Part shown: positions 1-10,088 of the stretch, piece by piece
Numbering within the stretch: position 1 is the stretch's first letter
Layout: the number at the start of each line of letters is the position of its first letter
NCBI GenBank assembly: GCA_964420925.1
Contig: CAYQVB010000022.1
Location: forward strand, 106,056-170,055
Length of the DNA: 64,000 nt
Direction of reading: 5' to 3'
Origin: JAJEAD01 sp964420925
GTDB lineage: Bacteria > Pseudomonadota > Gammaproteobacteria > HK1
The notes under the pieces: generated by a model
Told to the model about the DNA's origin: nothing
Databases searched by the model: none
Seen by the model: only the letters and a program-made list of their open reading frames with translations
Position numbers and translations under genes: made by a program

Positions 1-53
1 GCGAGGCGCGGGCCGCGCGCATCCCGTTTCCATCCTGAACCCGTGCCTGCGTC

Positions 54-950
54 TTGCAAGGGCGGAAGACCCATCCGGTAGTCATCGCCGCCCTCTGGAT
101 GGGCGGCACCCTGCTCTCGTTCCTGCTGATGGCGATCGGCGGCCGGGAGCTCTCGGCGTCCCTGGACACCGGGGAGATCCTGTTCTATCGCAGTGTCATC
201 GCTCTCTCGATCCTCACCGTGGTCTTTGCCGGTCTGGGGTTCGGGCGGCTGCGCACGAGAAGGCCCGGCGTCCACCTGCTGCGGGGCCTCGCCCACTACG
301 GAGGTCAGTACGGCTGGTTCTTCGGCCTCGCCTACCTCCCGCTCGCCGAGGTCTCCGCTCTGGAGTTCACCGTGCCGGTGTGGGCGGCGCTGCTCGCCGC
401 GCTCCTGCTCGGCGAGCGCATCACCGGACCCCGCCTCGTCGCCATCGTGTTCGGTCTCGTCGGGATGCTGATCATCCTGCGGCCGGGCGCTGACGCGATC
501 CATCCGGCGGCCCTCGCGGTGATGGCGGGCGCGGCGGGCTATGCGCTCTCCCACGTGCTGACCCGGCTGCTGGCGCTGAGCGACCCGCCGCTCACCCTCG
601 TCTTCTACATGACCCTGGTTCAGCTCCCGGTGGCGTGGCTGTCGGCGCTACCTGGTGGGCTCACGTGGCCGGCGCTGTCCGACCTGCCGTGGTTGTCGGT
701 GGTCGCGATGACCGCGCTCAGCGCCCATTACTGCATGGCGCGAGCCCTCGCGCTCGCCAGGGCCACGGTGGTGATTCCGATCGACTTCCTTCGCCTTCCT
801 CTCATGGGCCTCGCCGGCTTCCTCTTCTACGCCGAGCCGGTGAGCGTGGCGGTGATGATCGGGGCCGCGATCATGTTCGCCGGCAACTACATCAACGTGC
901 GCGCGGAACAAAGCGGACACCACTGGCCTCGGCGGCACAGGCGTTCCTGA
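54..950 (+). CDS. EamA/DMT-family drug/metabolite permease
   Basis: A 298-residue hydrophobic protein with about ten membrane segments in two similar halves, the layout of EamA (DMT superfamily) exporters of the inner membrane. The conserved first-half stretch running into a short Glu-containing turn (GEVLFYRS-like, here GEILFYRS near residue 43) and the LGERIT motif before segment five are typical. An in-frame stop at 36-38 means the gene does not extend past the window edge. The start is uncertain: TTG at 54 gives the full length and ATG at 96 gives a form 14 residues shorter. The substrate cannot be read from sequence. It stands alone, followed by about 380 bases without a gene. Confidence 0.85.
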   Translation: MQGRKTHPVVIAALWMGGTLLSFLLMAIGGRELSASLDTGEILFYRSVIALSILTVVFAGLGFGRLRTRRPGVHLLRGLAHYGGQYGWFFGLAYLPLAEVSALEFTVPVWAALLAALLLGERITGPRLVAIVFGLVGMLIILRPGADAIHPAALAVMAGAAGYALSHVLTRLLALSDPPLTLVFYMTLVQLPVAWLSALPGGLTWPALSDLPWLSVVAMTALSAHYCMARALALARATVVIPIDFLRLPLMGLAGFLFYAEPVSVAVMIGAAIMFAGNYINVRAEQSGHHWPRRHRRS

Positions 951-1329
951 CTTCGGAAGACCGAGCGGATGCGCTGCGATTGCTCGACTTCGAGCGCGGC
1001 ACGTCTGCGTTTGATGTGAGTGCTTACTTTGAATACAAGCCGAGCGCCGAGTCCGGTCGTCTCTGACAGCACGAAGGGATGCACGAAAATGTCCGGTTCC
1101 TGCACGCGGAGCAGTCGCGTCGCTCGCGAGTCTCGCTTGACGGCCTGGGACCCGCGCCCTGCGGCCGCCTTTGCGGGCAGTGCAGAGTGCTCCATCATAG
1201 GGATGTCCCGGCCCGGCCGGTGGCGACGACCCGCTCGTGACGGTGTGGCGCCTCGAAGTTCGCGGAGCGAGTCGTGCCTGCCGGTCACCGGGACTCGGCC
1301 CATGAGAGATCCGATCTCGAGGGAGTCAC
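951..1329. other. Intergenic stretch, no gene recognised
   Basis: About 380 bases between the permease and the dehydratase gene. Open frames on both strands here only continue as shadows of the neighbouring genes and show no family motif. The last bases carry the ribosome binding site (GGGAG at about 1320-1324) of the next gene. No terminator with a T-run is visible. Confidence 0.5.
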
Positions 1330-2496
1330 ATGAAGGTAAAGAAAGTCCGGGCGGCCGCGATGCGCAACGTCGCCCCATTCAAGAATCCCGACGCCGCTCC
1401 TCCGGCATGGACTCTCGGCAGCGATGGCGGAAACCCGCTGTCGCGATACCGGGAGTTCGTGGGGGAGGGGGCGCGTTTCCCGGACCCGTGGCCCGACTGC
1501 GTATGCGTGGTCACGGGAGAGGACGGGACCTTCGGAGTGGGAATGACCGCGCATTCGGGCCCGGTGGTACCGATCGTCAACGATTGCTTCGGCCCCATGC
1601 TGGCGGGAGAGAACGCGCTCGCCACCGAACGCCTCTGGAACATGATGTCGCGGGTGGCGAGCGCCCGATTCGGCCTCGGCGGAATCGCGGGCTACGCGCT
1701 GAGCGCGGTCGACCTCGCGCTCTGGGATCTCAAGGGCAAGGTGCTCGGGCGCCCCGTCTACGAGCTGCTCGGAGGGCCGGCGCGCGATCGGATCCACTGC
1801 TACGCCACCGGCTTCGACATCGACTGGTTCCTGGAGCTCGGATTCGAGGCGATCAAGCTCCCCACCGCGCACGGCGCCGGCGAGAGCACCGCCGCGCTCG
1901 AAGCCAACGAGGCGGTGGTGGCGGAGGTGCGGGAGAAGGTCGGCCCCACGTTCGACCTGATGATGGACTTCTGGCCGGTGAGCGACCCCGCTTTCGCCAT
2001 CGAGCTGGGCCATCGACTGCGCCCCTACGACCTGCGCTGGCTGGAGGACTTCCTGTATCCCGACGACTTTCTCGCCTACCCCGAGGTGCGCCGCCGGCTG
2101 CCGGGACAGACTCTGGCCGCGGGGGAGCGATGGTACGGGGACCGGCCCTTCGCGCACGCCGCGGCCGAGCGCTGGGTGGACATCTTCCAGCCCGACGTGC
2201 AATGGGTGGGCGGGGTGACCGCGAGCCTCAAGGTGGCCCACATCGCCGATGCGGCGGGAATCGAGATCGCGATGCACGCGGGGTTGAACGACCCCTACGG
2301 CCAACATCTCTGCTACGCCCTGCCCGGCAACCGCTGGGGCGAGTTCTTCTTCGGCACCGCCCCCGGGGTGGACCTCGCCGACGGTTATCGCAGCATGCCG
2401 GGAATGGCGCTCCCCCAGAAGGGCAAGCTGGTGCCGAGCGATGCTCCGGGATTCGGAATCGAGCTCACTCTCGGGATGATCGAGTCGGCGCTGTAG
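1330..2496 (+). CDS. Mandelate racemase/enolase-superfamily dehydratase, rhamnonate dehydratase-like
   Basis: A 388-residue enolase-superfamily enzyme that resembles L-rhamnonate dehydratase along its length: LSRYREF near residue 37, YATG at 159, DIFQPDVQWVGGVT at 284 and a GFGIEL end. Probable Mg ligands are D213 (LMMDFW), E239 (WLED) and E266 (AGERW), with H316 as the likely general base. Such enzymes remove water from sugar acids to give 2-keto-3-deoxy acids in the cytoplasm. The exact acid is not predictable; residues around the pocket differ from E. coli RhmD. The ATG is preceded by GGGAG at a good distance. A DAO oxidoreductase and an SDR nearby fit a catabolic neighbourhood, but there is no clear operon. 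Confidence 0.85.
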   Translation: MKVKKVRAAAMRNVAPFKNPDAAPPAWTLGSDGGNPLSRYREFVGEGARFPDPWPDCVCVVTGEDGTFGVGMTAHSGPVVPIVNDCFGPMLAGENALATERLWNMMSRVASARFGLGGIAGYALSAVDLALWDLKGKVLGRPVYELLGGPARDRIHCYATGFDIDWFLELGFEAIKLPTAHGAGESTAALEANEAVVAEVREKVGPTFDLMMDFWPVSDPAFAIELGHRLRPYDLRWLEDFLYPDDFLAYPEVRRRLPGQTLAAGERWYGDRPFAHAAAERWVDIFQPDVQWVGGVTASLKVAHIADAAGIEIAMHAGLNDPYGQHLCYALPGNRWGEFFFGTAPGVDLADGYRSMPGMALPQKGKLVPSDAPGFGIELTLGMIESAL

Positions 2497-2676
2497 CCCG
2501 GGAGTTGTCCAGAGCATCCAACGGAGCACCCCTCCCGCTGCATGAGCGGGCGGCGAGCTGTGTACCCCAAGGGGGCCGAAGGTCGACGTGATGACGGCAC
2601 GCGGGCCTACTGCATTCGGCACGTCGGAGAAGTGGCGCGCCGAGCCGGCGCTTTGTCATGCGGGTATAGTGACGGC

Positions 2677-3405
2677 ATGAGCACGGCAGATCTCGTCCTC
2701 TTCGATACACACCGTTTCGTCAAGCGCATGACGGCAGTGGGGATGCCCATCGACCAGGCCGAGACATTGGCTGAGGAGCAGGCGGCCCTCCTCGTCTCCG
2801 ACCGGACCGCGCAGCGGAACACGGAGGAACTGAAAGGAGATGTGAAGACGCTCGAGCGGGACGTCGGAGAAGTGAAGGAATACGTCGCGGTCCTCAAGCA
2901 GGACACTGGGGAGCTGAAGGAGGACGTGACGGTCCTCAAGCGGGATGTGGGTGAGCTGAAGGAGGACGTCGCGGTCCTCAAGCGGGATGTGGGTGAACTG
3001 AAGCAGGACGTCGTGGTCCTCAAGCGGGATGTGGGTGAGCTGAAGGAGGACGTGACGGTCCTCAAGCGGGATGTGGAAAATCTCAAGGAGGACGTAGAAG
3101 AACTGAAGAGTGATGTCACGGTTCTCAAACAGGACGTCGCGGAGCTGAAGGAGGACGTGACGGTCCTCAAGCGGGATGTGGAGGAACTCAAGACGGACGT
3201 CGGCGAACTCAAAGGAGACGTAGCGGAGCTCAAACGGGATGTCGGAGGGTTGAAAGAAGACGTAGCAGAACTCCAGACCGACGTGAGGGGCTTGAAGACC
3301 GGCTTCGCCGTCCTCCAGACCAAGGTGACCATGGTTCAGTGGGTGACCGGGGGCGTGGGCTTCGGAATGATGTTGCTGCTGATTCGTTCCTTTGAAGTGA
3401 TTTAG
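2677..3405 (+). CDS. Coiled-coil heptad-repeat protein with C-terminal membrane anchor (DUF1640/CCDC90-like)
   Basis: A 242-residue protein. Residues 1-45 (FDTHRFVKRM, then GMPIDQAETLAE) match the start of DUF1640/CCDC90-type proteins. Residues 50-210 are an almost perfect heptad pattern of the form V-x-x-L-K-x-D, encoded partly by near-identical 42-bp DNA units between about 2910 and 3090. The last 25 residues hold one membrane segment (GGVGFGMMLLLI) and a short tail, so the coil is probably tethered to the inner membrane. The ATG at 2677 was chosen because upstream in-frame sequence lacks the family pattern. Function unknown; length variation by repeat gain or loss is likely. Confidence 0.75.
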   Translation: MSTADLVLFDTHRFVKRMTAVGMPIDQAETLAEEQAALLVSDRTAQRNTEELKGDVKTLERDVGEVKEYVAVLKQDTGELKEDVTVLKRDVGELKEDVAVLKRDVGELKQDVVVLKRDVGELKEDVTVLKRDVENLKEDVEELKSDVTVLKQDVAELKEDVTVLKRDVEELKTDVGELKGDVAELKRDVGGLKEDVAELQTDVRGLKTGFAVLQTKVTMVQWVTGGVGFGMMLLLIRSFEVI

Positions 3406-3498
3406 TCGAAACAGCAAGCGTGCACGGCACCTGGGCTCTCGGCACGGCCGGAGCGGCGGAGGTCCGGCGCACCATACATTCAGACAGGGGGGAGTTTC

Positions 3499-4806
3499 AT
3501 GGCGGAGAAGGCAGACGCCGTCATCATCGGGGCCGGCATCATCGGGGCCGCGATCGCGTTCGAGCTTTGCAAGAAGGGATATCGCACCCTGTCCGTGGAC
3601 ATGAATCCGGCGGCGGGCTACGGGCCCACGAGCGCATCCTGCGCGATCATCCGGGTGCACTATTCCACGTTGGAAGGCACCGCATTCGCGTACGAGGGCT
3701 ACTTCTACTGGAAGGACTGGGCCAACTACCTCGGAGTCGAGGACGAGCGCGGTCTCGCCGAGTTTCGGGAAGCCGGGTGCATCGTGATGCGCACCCCGGC
3801 GAACCACTACATGGAGAAGCACACCTCGATTTGCGCAGAGCTCGACATCCCCTTCGAGATCTGGGACGAGGAACGCATCCTGAAGACTCTCCCGGTCTAC
3901 GACCTCAAGAGCTACTGGCCGCCGAAGCGCATGGAAGACGATCACTTCGGGGAAGCGAGGGAGGGCCGCGTGGGTTCGGCCGTGTACTTCCCCACCGCGG
4001 GCTACGTCACCGATCCTCAGCTCTCTACCCACAACCTGCAGCGAGCCGCCGAGGCGCACGGGGCGCGCTTCGTCTTCAGCCGGCGGGTTGTCGAGATCGT
4101 GAAGAACGGCGAAGGGCGGGTGAGCGGAGTGCGCCTCGACGACGGAACGAGCATCGACGCTCCGGTCGTGATCAATGTGGCCGGCCCGCATTCCGCCAAG
4201 GTCAACGAGATGGCGGGCGCGCTCGGAGACATGACGATCGCGACGCGCGCTCTCAAGCAGGAGGTGGTGCACCTGGACGCGCCGGACGGATTCGACATGG
4301 AAGCGGCCGGGCTGGTGATTTCCGACAACGACATCGGTTGTTACTGCCGTCCCGAGCATGGCAACCACATCCTGGTGGGGAGCGAGGATCCGGAGTGCGA
4401 CCCGAGAGAATGGGTGGATCCGGACGCCTGGGACGACAACTTCAGCGATCAGTGGACGTTGCAGGCCTACCGCTATGCGCAGCGGGTTCCCTCCGTGAAG
4501 ATCGGCCGGCAGATGCAGGGAGTGGTGAGCCTCTACGACGTTTCCGACGACTGGATTCCGATCTACGACCGCTCATCCGTGCCAGGCTACTACATGGCCA
4601 TCGGCACTTCCGGCAACCAGTTCAAGAATGCGCCCATCGCCGGCGCGATGATGGCGGCCCTGGTGGAGTACTGCGAGGCGGGGAACGATCACGATGCCGC
4701 TCCCCTGCAGTTTCATCTCCCGCGCACGGATCGCAGCATCGACGTGGGGTTCTACTCGCGCCGGCGCGAGGTGAACGAGGAGAGCAGCTTCTCGGTGTTG
4801 GGGTGA
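3499..4806 (+). CDS. FAD-dependent oxidoreductase, DAO/sarcosine oxidase-like family
   Basis: A 435-residue flavoprotein with an N-terminal dinucleotide-binding motif (GAGIIGAAIAFEL, residues 12-24) and the C-terminal DAO signature region (GYYMAIGTSGNQFKNAPIAG). Families of this type oxidise amines such as sarcosine, dimethylglycine or D-amino acids, producing hydrogen peroxide or passing electrons onward. The ATG follows a strong GGGGGGAG ribosome binding site at about 3486-3493. No partner subunits lie next to it, so it is probably a single-chain enzyme. The GcvT-like protein at the other end of the window would be a plausible metabolic partner for demethylation, but is too far away to call linked. 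Confidence 0.85.
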   Translation: MAEKADAVIIGAGIIGAAIAFELCKKGYRTLSVDMNPAAGYGPTSASCAIIRVHYSTLEGTAFAYEGYFYWKDWANYLGVEDERGLAEFREAGCIVMRTPANHYMEKHTSICAELDIPFEIWDEERILKTLPVYDLKSYWPPKRMEDDHFGEAREGRVGSAVYFPTAGYVTDPQLSTHNLQRAAEAHGARFVFSRRVVEIVKNGEGRVSGVRLDDGTSIDAPVVINVAGPHSAKVNEMAGALGDMTIATRALKQEVVHLDAPDGFDMEAAGLVISDNDIGCYCRPEHGNHILVGSEDPECDPREWVDPDAWDDNFSDQWTLQAYRYAQRVPSVKIGRQMQGVVSLYDVSDDWIPIYDRSSVPGYYMAIGTSGNQFKNAPIAGAMMAALVEYCEAGNDHDAAPLQFHLPRTDRSIDVGFYSRRREVNEESSFSVLG

Positions 4807-4819
4807 GGAGAATTCAACT

Positions 4820-5767
4820 TCAGGGAAAGACCGCCAGGGTCCGGGCTTCGATGCTCTCCCGGGGGGTGAAGTCCTCCGGACAGGCGGGATTCCGGAAGCC
4901 GGTGTGCCCGGTGAAGCAGGCGCGTCCGTCTCCGGCCGAGTCGTAGCACTTGAGGAACAGCACCTCGTCCGGCTGCATGTCGGGCGCGTAGTACCATCGG
5001 TGCCGTTCGCGATGCCGGAACGAGTAGATCTGGCCCGTGTGGCGCGGCGTTTCCAGGTTCCCTTCCCCGAAGTGCTGAATCTCGGTGGGCATGAAGTCGT
5101 CGAGCTCCGCGCTGCGCGCGTCGCACACCGCGAGCGGGTGGTCCTGGACCGGGCCCACGATCGGACGCCAGACGTTGATGAGCGCCGCCCGATGCCCCTT
5201 CAAGTGGTTCGAGCCGTGCTTGTCGAGGATCTCCCGTATCCGGTGCGGTCCCGAGTCGAGCGTGTAGTCGTTGTGAGCGCCTTCCACCGGTTCCCGGACT
5301 CCGTGCTCTCCTCGCCTCGAACGAGGCCGGCTGCGCACGTTGTGGTCGAAGACGAAGACCCGCAAGGCGCCGGTGGCCTTTTCGAGCAACGAGGCCACCT
5401 CCGGGTAGTAGCGCGCGCGGACTGCGCCCTCGTCGAAGAAATTCCGGAATGCGCTGCGGTGCGCCTGCAGCTCGAAGCCCGCCTCGTCGAGGCGAAGCTC
5501 CGCCGCGATTGGCCGGCAGTCGTACACCGGCATGCGGCAGCGTTCCCGGGGAGGTCTTTCCAGCCTTCTTCCGCTCGAAGGCGGGAAGGCGCGTACTCTC
5601 AATGGTTCCGCCTGGGGCACGGTGTAGCAGAGCTCCGCCATCACGTAGTCGAGATTCGGCCTGGTCGTAGCCGGCGCCTCGGAGCCGTTGTCCTCCCGGT
5701 CGCGGCGGCGCTCCGGCTCGCTCCGGTCTTCGGAGGCTCGATTCTGAACTCGATGCTTCGTCACCAC
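4820..5767 (-). CDS. CmcJ/NvfI-family oxidoreductase-like protein
   Basis: A 315-residue protein whose C-terminal two thirds match the CmcJ/NvfI family: NVWRPI near the middle, PLAVCDARS, the HRWYY motif, LFLKCYDS, and a final FTPRESIEAR. This family has the 2-oxoglutarate/iron dioxygenase-type fold and occurs in cephamycin and fungal meroterpenoid pathways as well as in many proteobacteria where no product is known. GTG at 5767 was chosen because AGGAG sits five bases upstream. The first 40 residues are charged and not family-like, so a later start (ATG at 5641, without a ribosome site) remains possible. It lies 38 bases after the SDR gene in the same direction, so the two are probably co-transcribed. 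Confidence 0.75.
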   Translation of the reverse strand: MVTKHRVQNRASEDRSEPERRRDREDNGSEAPATTRPNLDYVMAELCYTVPQAEPLRVRAFPPSSGRRLERPPRERCRMPVYDCRPIAAELRLDEAGFELQAHRSAFRNFFDEGAVRARYYPEVASLLEKATGALRVFVFDHNVRSRPRSRRGEHGVREPVEGAHNDYTLDSGPHRIREILDKHGSNHLKGHRAALINVWRPIVGPVQDHPLAVCDARSAELDDFMPTEIQHFGEGNLETPRHTGQIYSFRHRERHRWYYAPDMQPDEVLFLKCYDSAGDGRACFTGHTGFRNPACPEDFTPRESIEARTLAVFP

Positions 5768-5805
5768 CCGTACTCCTCTCTTCGCGGGCGCTTCAGCGCG
5801 GCCCC

Positions 5806-6573
5806 TCACTCCACCGAGCAGCGTCCGCCGTCCACCACGAAGGCCTGCCCGCTCGTCCACGCTCCGGCGCGGCTCGCGAGGTACACGGCGATGCCCGCAA
5901 TGTCGCGTGGCTCGCCGATGCGCCCGAGCGGGGTGCGTTCCAAGGTCTCGGCGAGGAGTTCCTCGTTCTCCCACAGGGCGCGTGCAAAGTCGGTCTTCAC
6001 CAGTCCGGGAAGGATCGCGTTGGTGCGGATGTTGTCCTTGCCGTAGGCCACGCACAGGTTCTTGACCAGCATCAGGCCCGCGATCTTGCTCAGGTTGTAG
6101 GTGCCGAGATAGTCCGAGCCCTTGAGCGCGCCGATGCTCGAGACCACGATGATCGCGCCGTCCCGGCGGCGCTGCATGTCCGGGACGACGAGGCGGGCGA
6201 GCTTCATGACGCCGCGCAGGTTCACGTGCATGGTTTTCTCGTAGGCCTCGTCGGGAATGTCCAGGAAGGGGCCGTAGTAGGGATTTGCGGCGGCATTGGC
6301 GACCAGCACGTCGACGCGGCCCCAGGTCTCGAGGGTGCGGGCAACGAGGTCGCGCATCTGGTCCTCGTGGCTCACGTTGCAGGGGATGTCCATTGCCTGC
6401 CCACCGGCGTCACGGATCGCGGTCGCGACCTGCGTGCAGGCCTCCGCCTTGCGGCTCGAGATGACCACCCTGGCGCCATGCTCGGCGAGCCCTTCCGCGA
6501 TGGCCCGGCCGATTCCCCGGGACGAGCCGGTCACGAGGGCGACTTTGCCGCTCAGATCGAAGAGTGGGTCCAT
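5806..6573 (-). CDS. Short-chain dehydrogenase/reductase
   Basis: A 255-residue classical SDR. The cofactor motif TGSSRGIG is at residues 15-22, the NAAA-type motif at 93, and the catalytic set is Ser145/146, Tyr159 and Lys163 (YNLSK). The end WTSGQAFVVDGG is typical of FabG-like and sugar/polyol dehydrogenases. The adenosine-binding loop has SSRKAE at 39-44, and an Arg there suggests NADP(H). It precedes the CmcJ-like gene by 38 bases, and the pair may carry out successive oxidations of one substrate. Substrate not predictable. Confidence 0.88.
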   Translation of the reverse strand: MDPLFDLSGKVALVTGSSRGIGRAIAEGLAEHGARVVISSRKAEACTQVATAIRDAGGQAMDIPCNVSHEDQMRDLVARTLETWGRVDVLVANAAANPYYGPFLDIPDEAYEKTMHVNLRGVMKLARLVVPDMQRRRDGAIIVVSSIGALKGSDYLGTYNLSKIAGLMLVKNLCVAYGKDNIRTNAILPGLVKTDFARALWENEELLAETLERTPLGRIGEPRDIAGIAVYLASRAGAWTSGQAFVVDGGRCSVE

Positions 6574-6598
6574 GCGAGCGCGTCCTCCGTTGGCAGAG

Positions 6599-7375
6599 TC
6601 ATCCCAGGTCCAGGTCCACGCCGACCGGGCAGTGGTCCGACCCCATGACCGCCGGCCGGATGAACGCCTCCCGGACCCGTTTCATCGCCGCGGGCGACGC
6701 GAGCACGTAGTCGATGCGCCAGCCGACGTTGCGCGCGCGCGCCCCGCCGCGCTGGCTCCACCAGGAGTAGTGCCCCGCCTCCCCCGGGTGCAGCCGGCGG
6801 AAGGTGTCTACCCATCCCGCCTCGAAGAGGCGATCCAGCTCGGCCCGTTCCTCGGGAAGAAAGCCGCTGTTTTTCACGTTGTCCTTGGGGCGGGCGAGAT
6901 CGATTTCCCGGTGCGCGGTGTTGTAGTCGCCGATCACCAGCACCGGCTGGCGGCGCCGGAGCTTCTGCGCCCGGTCGAACACTGCCCGGTAGAAGTCGAG
7001 CTTGTAGGGGACGCGGCTGTTGTCCCGGTCCTTGCCGCTTCCCTTGGGAAAGTAGGCGTTGATGACCGTGAGCCGGTCGAAGCGGGCAATCTGCAGGCGC
7101 CCTTCCACGTCGAAACGTGGCTCGCCGAGCGAAGTCTCGATGTGCGTCGGAGGTTGTCGGGAGAACAGGGCCACGCCGCTGTAGCCGGGACGCTCGGCGG
7201 GGTTCAAGTGGACATGCCAGCCATCCAGGTTCCGAACCTCGTCGGGAAGCTGATCCGCGAAGGCTCGGACCTCCTGCAGCCCGACGATGTCCGCTTCCGA
7301 GCGGCGCAGAGATTCGACGAAGCCCTTCTTTGCGCAGGCGCGCAGGCCGTTGACGTTCCAGCTCACGACTCTCAT
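6599..7375 (-). CDS. xth: Exodeoxyribonuclease III (AP endonuclease, Xth family)
   Basis: A 258-residue member of the ExoIII/AP endonuclease family, which nicks DNA at abasic sites and trims 3' ends in base excision repair. Seen motifs: SWNVNGLR at residues 5-12 (metal-site Asn), GLQEV (metal-binding Glu), GDYNTAH (catalytic Asp/Asn), GWRIDY and the final GSDHCPVG with the catalytic Asp-His pair. Length is normal for the family. Its ATG overlaps the stop of the upstream enoyl-CoA hydratase stub by four bases, so it is probably read from the same message. The 25-base gap to the SDR gene below suggests loose co-transcription. Confidence 0.93.
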   Translation of the reverse strand: MRVVSWNVNGLRACAKKGFVESLRRSEADIVGLQEVRAFADQLPDEVRNLDGWHVHLNPAERPGYSGVALFSRQPPTHIETSLGEPRFDVEGRLQIARFDRLTVINAYFPKGSGKDRDNSRVPYKLDFYRAVFDRAQKLRRRQPVLVIGDYNTAHREIDLARPKDNVKNSGFLPEERAELDRLFEAGWVDTFRRLHPGEAGHYSWWSQRGGARARNVGWRIDYVLASPAAMKRVREAFIRPAVMGSDHCPVGVDLDLG

Positions 7376-7560
7376 GGGTGCGACCTCGAGGCGCGGCGCC
7401 GGCAGGATGCCCCGGTGGCGGTATCGGTGTTCGCCTCCCCGAAGACTTCTTCCGCCCGAATGCGCAGCTCCTCGCTGATCGCGTTCAGCTCGTCGGGGCG
7501 GTTGAGGGTCACGTAACCGACATGGCCGTCGGTCTCGTGGAGCACCAGGTCGTCTTGCAT
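7372..7560 (-). pseudogene. Truncated enoyl-CoA hydratase N-terminus
   Basis: A 62-residue frame whose first 42 residues are a clear crotonase-family start: LVLHETDGHVGYVTLNRP followed by DELNAISEELRI, the strand-turn-helix that opens enoyl-CoA hydratases of about 260 residues. After residue 45 similarity stops and the frame ends inside the start codon region of xth (ATGA overlap). All catalytic glutamates and the oxyanion loop are missing. It is most likely the remnant of a deletion that joined the 5' part of the gene to xth, now serving at most as a translated leader. Confidence 0.7.
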
Positions 7561-7713
7561 GCGTCGGGTTCAGCCCGGGAGAGAGGATGCGGCATGAGAC
7601 CACGAGGGGCGATGCGCGGCAAGACGGCCCTTGACGGAAGAACCCCGTTGGCCGGCACCGGTCCGGGGGGCTTTTCACGCTCGCAGGGGATTTGCTCCGA
7701 TTCAACGGTTTGC

Positions 7714-7741
7714 GTGGATTCCCGCGCAAGCGGGAATCCAC
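7714..7741. repeat. Perfect 12-bp hairpin with GCAA tetraloop (dispersed repeat, copy 1)
   Basis: Arms GTGGATTCCCGC and GCGGGAATCCAC flank the loop GCAA. A 33-base tail at 7742-7774 and four bases before the hairpin are shared with the copy near 62427-62532, so the repeat unit is about 64 bases. It lies in the gap between the crotonase stub and the fmdB promoter. Related hairpins are at 22534-22551, 23351-23378 and 62430-62499. Similar palindromes in proteobacteria are REP-like sequences. Confidence 0.8.
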
Positions 7742-7815
7742 CCGAGACCGTGTAGTTCGCGTTGTAAGCACAGGGTGGTCGGCGTGAAAGGCTCCTGGCC
7801 GCCAGCTTCCCGTAC

Positions 7816-7844
7816 TTGAAGTTGGCTCGCGCGATCCCTATCTT
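7816..7844 (+). promoter_or_regulatory. Sigma-70-type promoter for fmdB-aspS
   Basis: TTGAAG at 7816-7821 and TATCTT at 7839-7844 are separated by exactly 17 bases. The predicted transcript would begin about 30 bases before the fmdB start. Spacing is ideal; each hexamer has two mismatches to consensus. Confidence 0.5.
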
Positions 7845-7880
7845 CCGACCGCTTGACCTCCATGGAAACGCAGCCGAGCA

Positions 7881-8240
7881 ATGCCCATATACGCCTATGA
7901 ATGCGGCGCCTGCGGTGCGACGCACGACTTCCTTCAAAAGATGGGGGAAGGGCGCAAGCGCAAGTGCCCGAGCTGCGGCGAGCTGCGCCTGCGCAAGCTG
8001 GTCACCGCCGCGGCCTTTCATCTCAAGGGTACCGGCTGGTACGTGACCGACTTCAGGGACAAGGACAAGAAGAAGGAGCCGGAAGAAGGTACGGAGAAGA
8101 AGAAGCCGGAGGGAGAGAGCAAGACGGAGGCCGGGGGCAAGAAGGATTCCTCCTCCGGCGACGCGAAGAGCACGAGCGCGGGCAAGGCTCCGGCTTCCAC
8201 GAGTGGGGGCGGCAGCAGCGCGAGCGCCCCGGCGGACTGA
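7881..8240 (+). CDS. FmdB-family zinc-ribbon protein
   Basis: A 119-residue protein. Residues 1-45 form the FmdB zinc ribbon (MPIYAYECGACG, then KCPSCG), with two CxxC pairs holding one zinc. The region after residue 60 is a low-complexity tail rich in Lys, Glu, Gly and Ser, ending in Ala/Ser repeats, which is common in these proteins. FmdB-type proteins were named as regulators of formamidase/acetamidase genes, but their role in most bacteria is unproven. The placement directly before aspS, 53 bases upstream, is common in gammaproteobacteria. Confidence 0.88.
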   Translation: MPIYAYECGACGATHDFLQKMGEGRKRKCPSCGELRLRKLVTAAAFHLKGTGWYVTDFRDKDKKKEPEEGTEKKKPEGESKTEAGGKKDSSSGDAKSTSAGKAPASTSGGGSSASAPAD

Positions 8241-8293
8241 AGGGTCCGGCCCTGCCCTTGAGCCGGGCGGGCCCCGTACGCCCCATCGAGCCC

Positions 8294-10057
<1,764 letters not shown>

Positions 10058-10060
10058 GTT

Positions 10061-10088
10061 ACCGGAGGTTGCGGACTGCGCCTCCGGT
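10061..10088 (+). terminator. Stem-loop after aspS, possible terminator
   Basis: ACCGGAGG at 10061-10068 pairs with CCTCCGGT at 10081-10088 across a 12-base loop, beginning three bases after the aspS stop. No T-tract follows, so intrinsic termination is doubtful; RNA end protection is an alternative. Confidence 0.4.

Noticed and set aside
2830..3300. Tandem 42-bp repeats considered as a CRISPR or minisatellite
   Set aside because: They are in frame, contiguous without spacers and encode heptads, so they are coding repeats.
2656..4368. A 570-codon minus-strand frame opposite the coiled-coil and DAO genes
   Set aside because: The repeated LEDRHVLLQL pattern is only the reverse reading of the heptad repeat; no family match.
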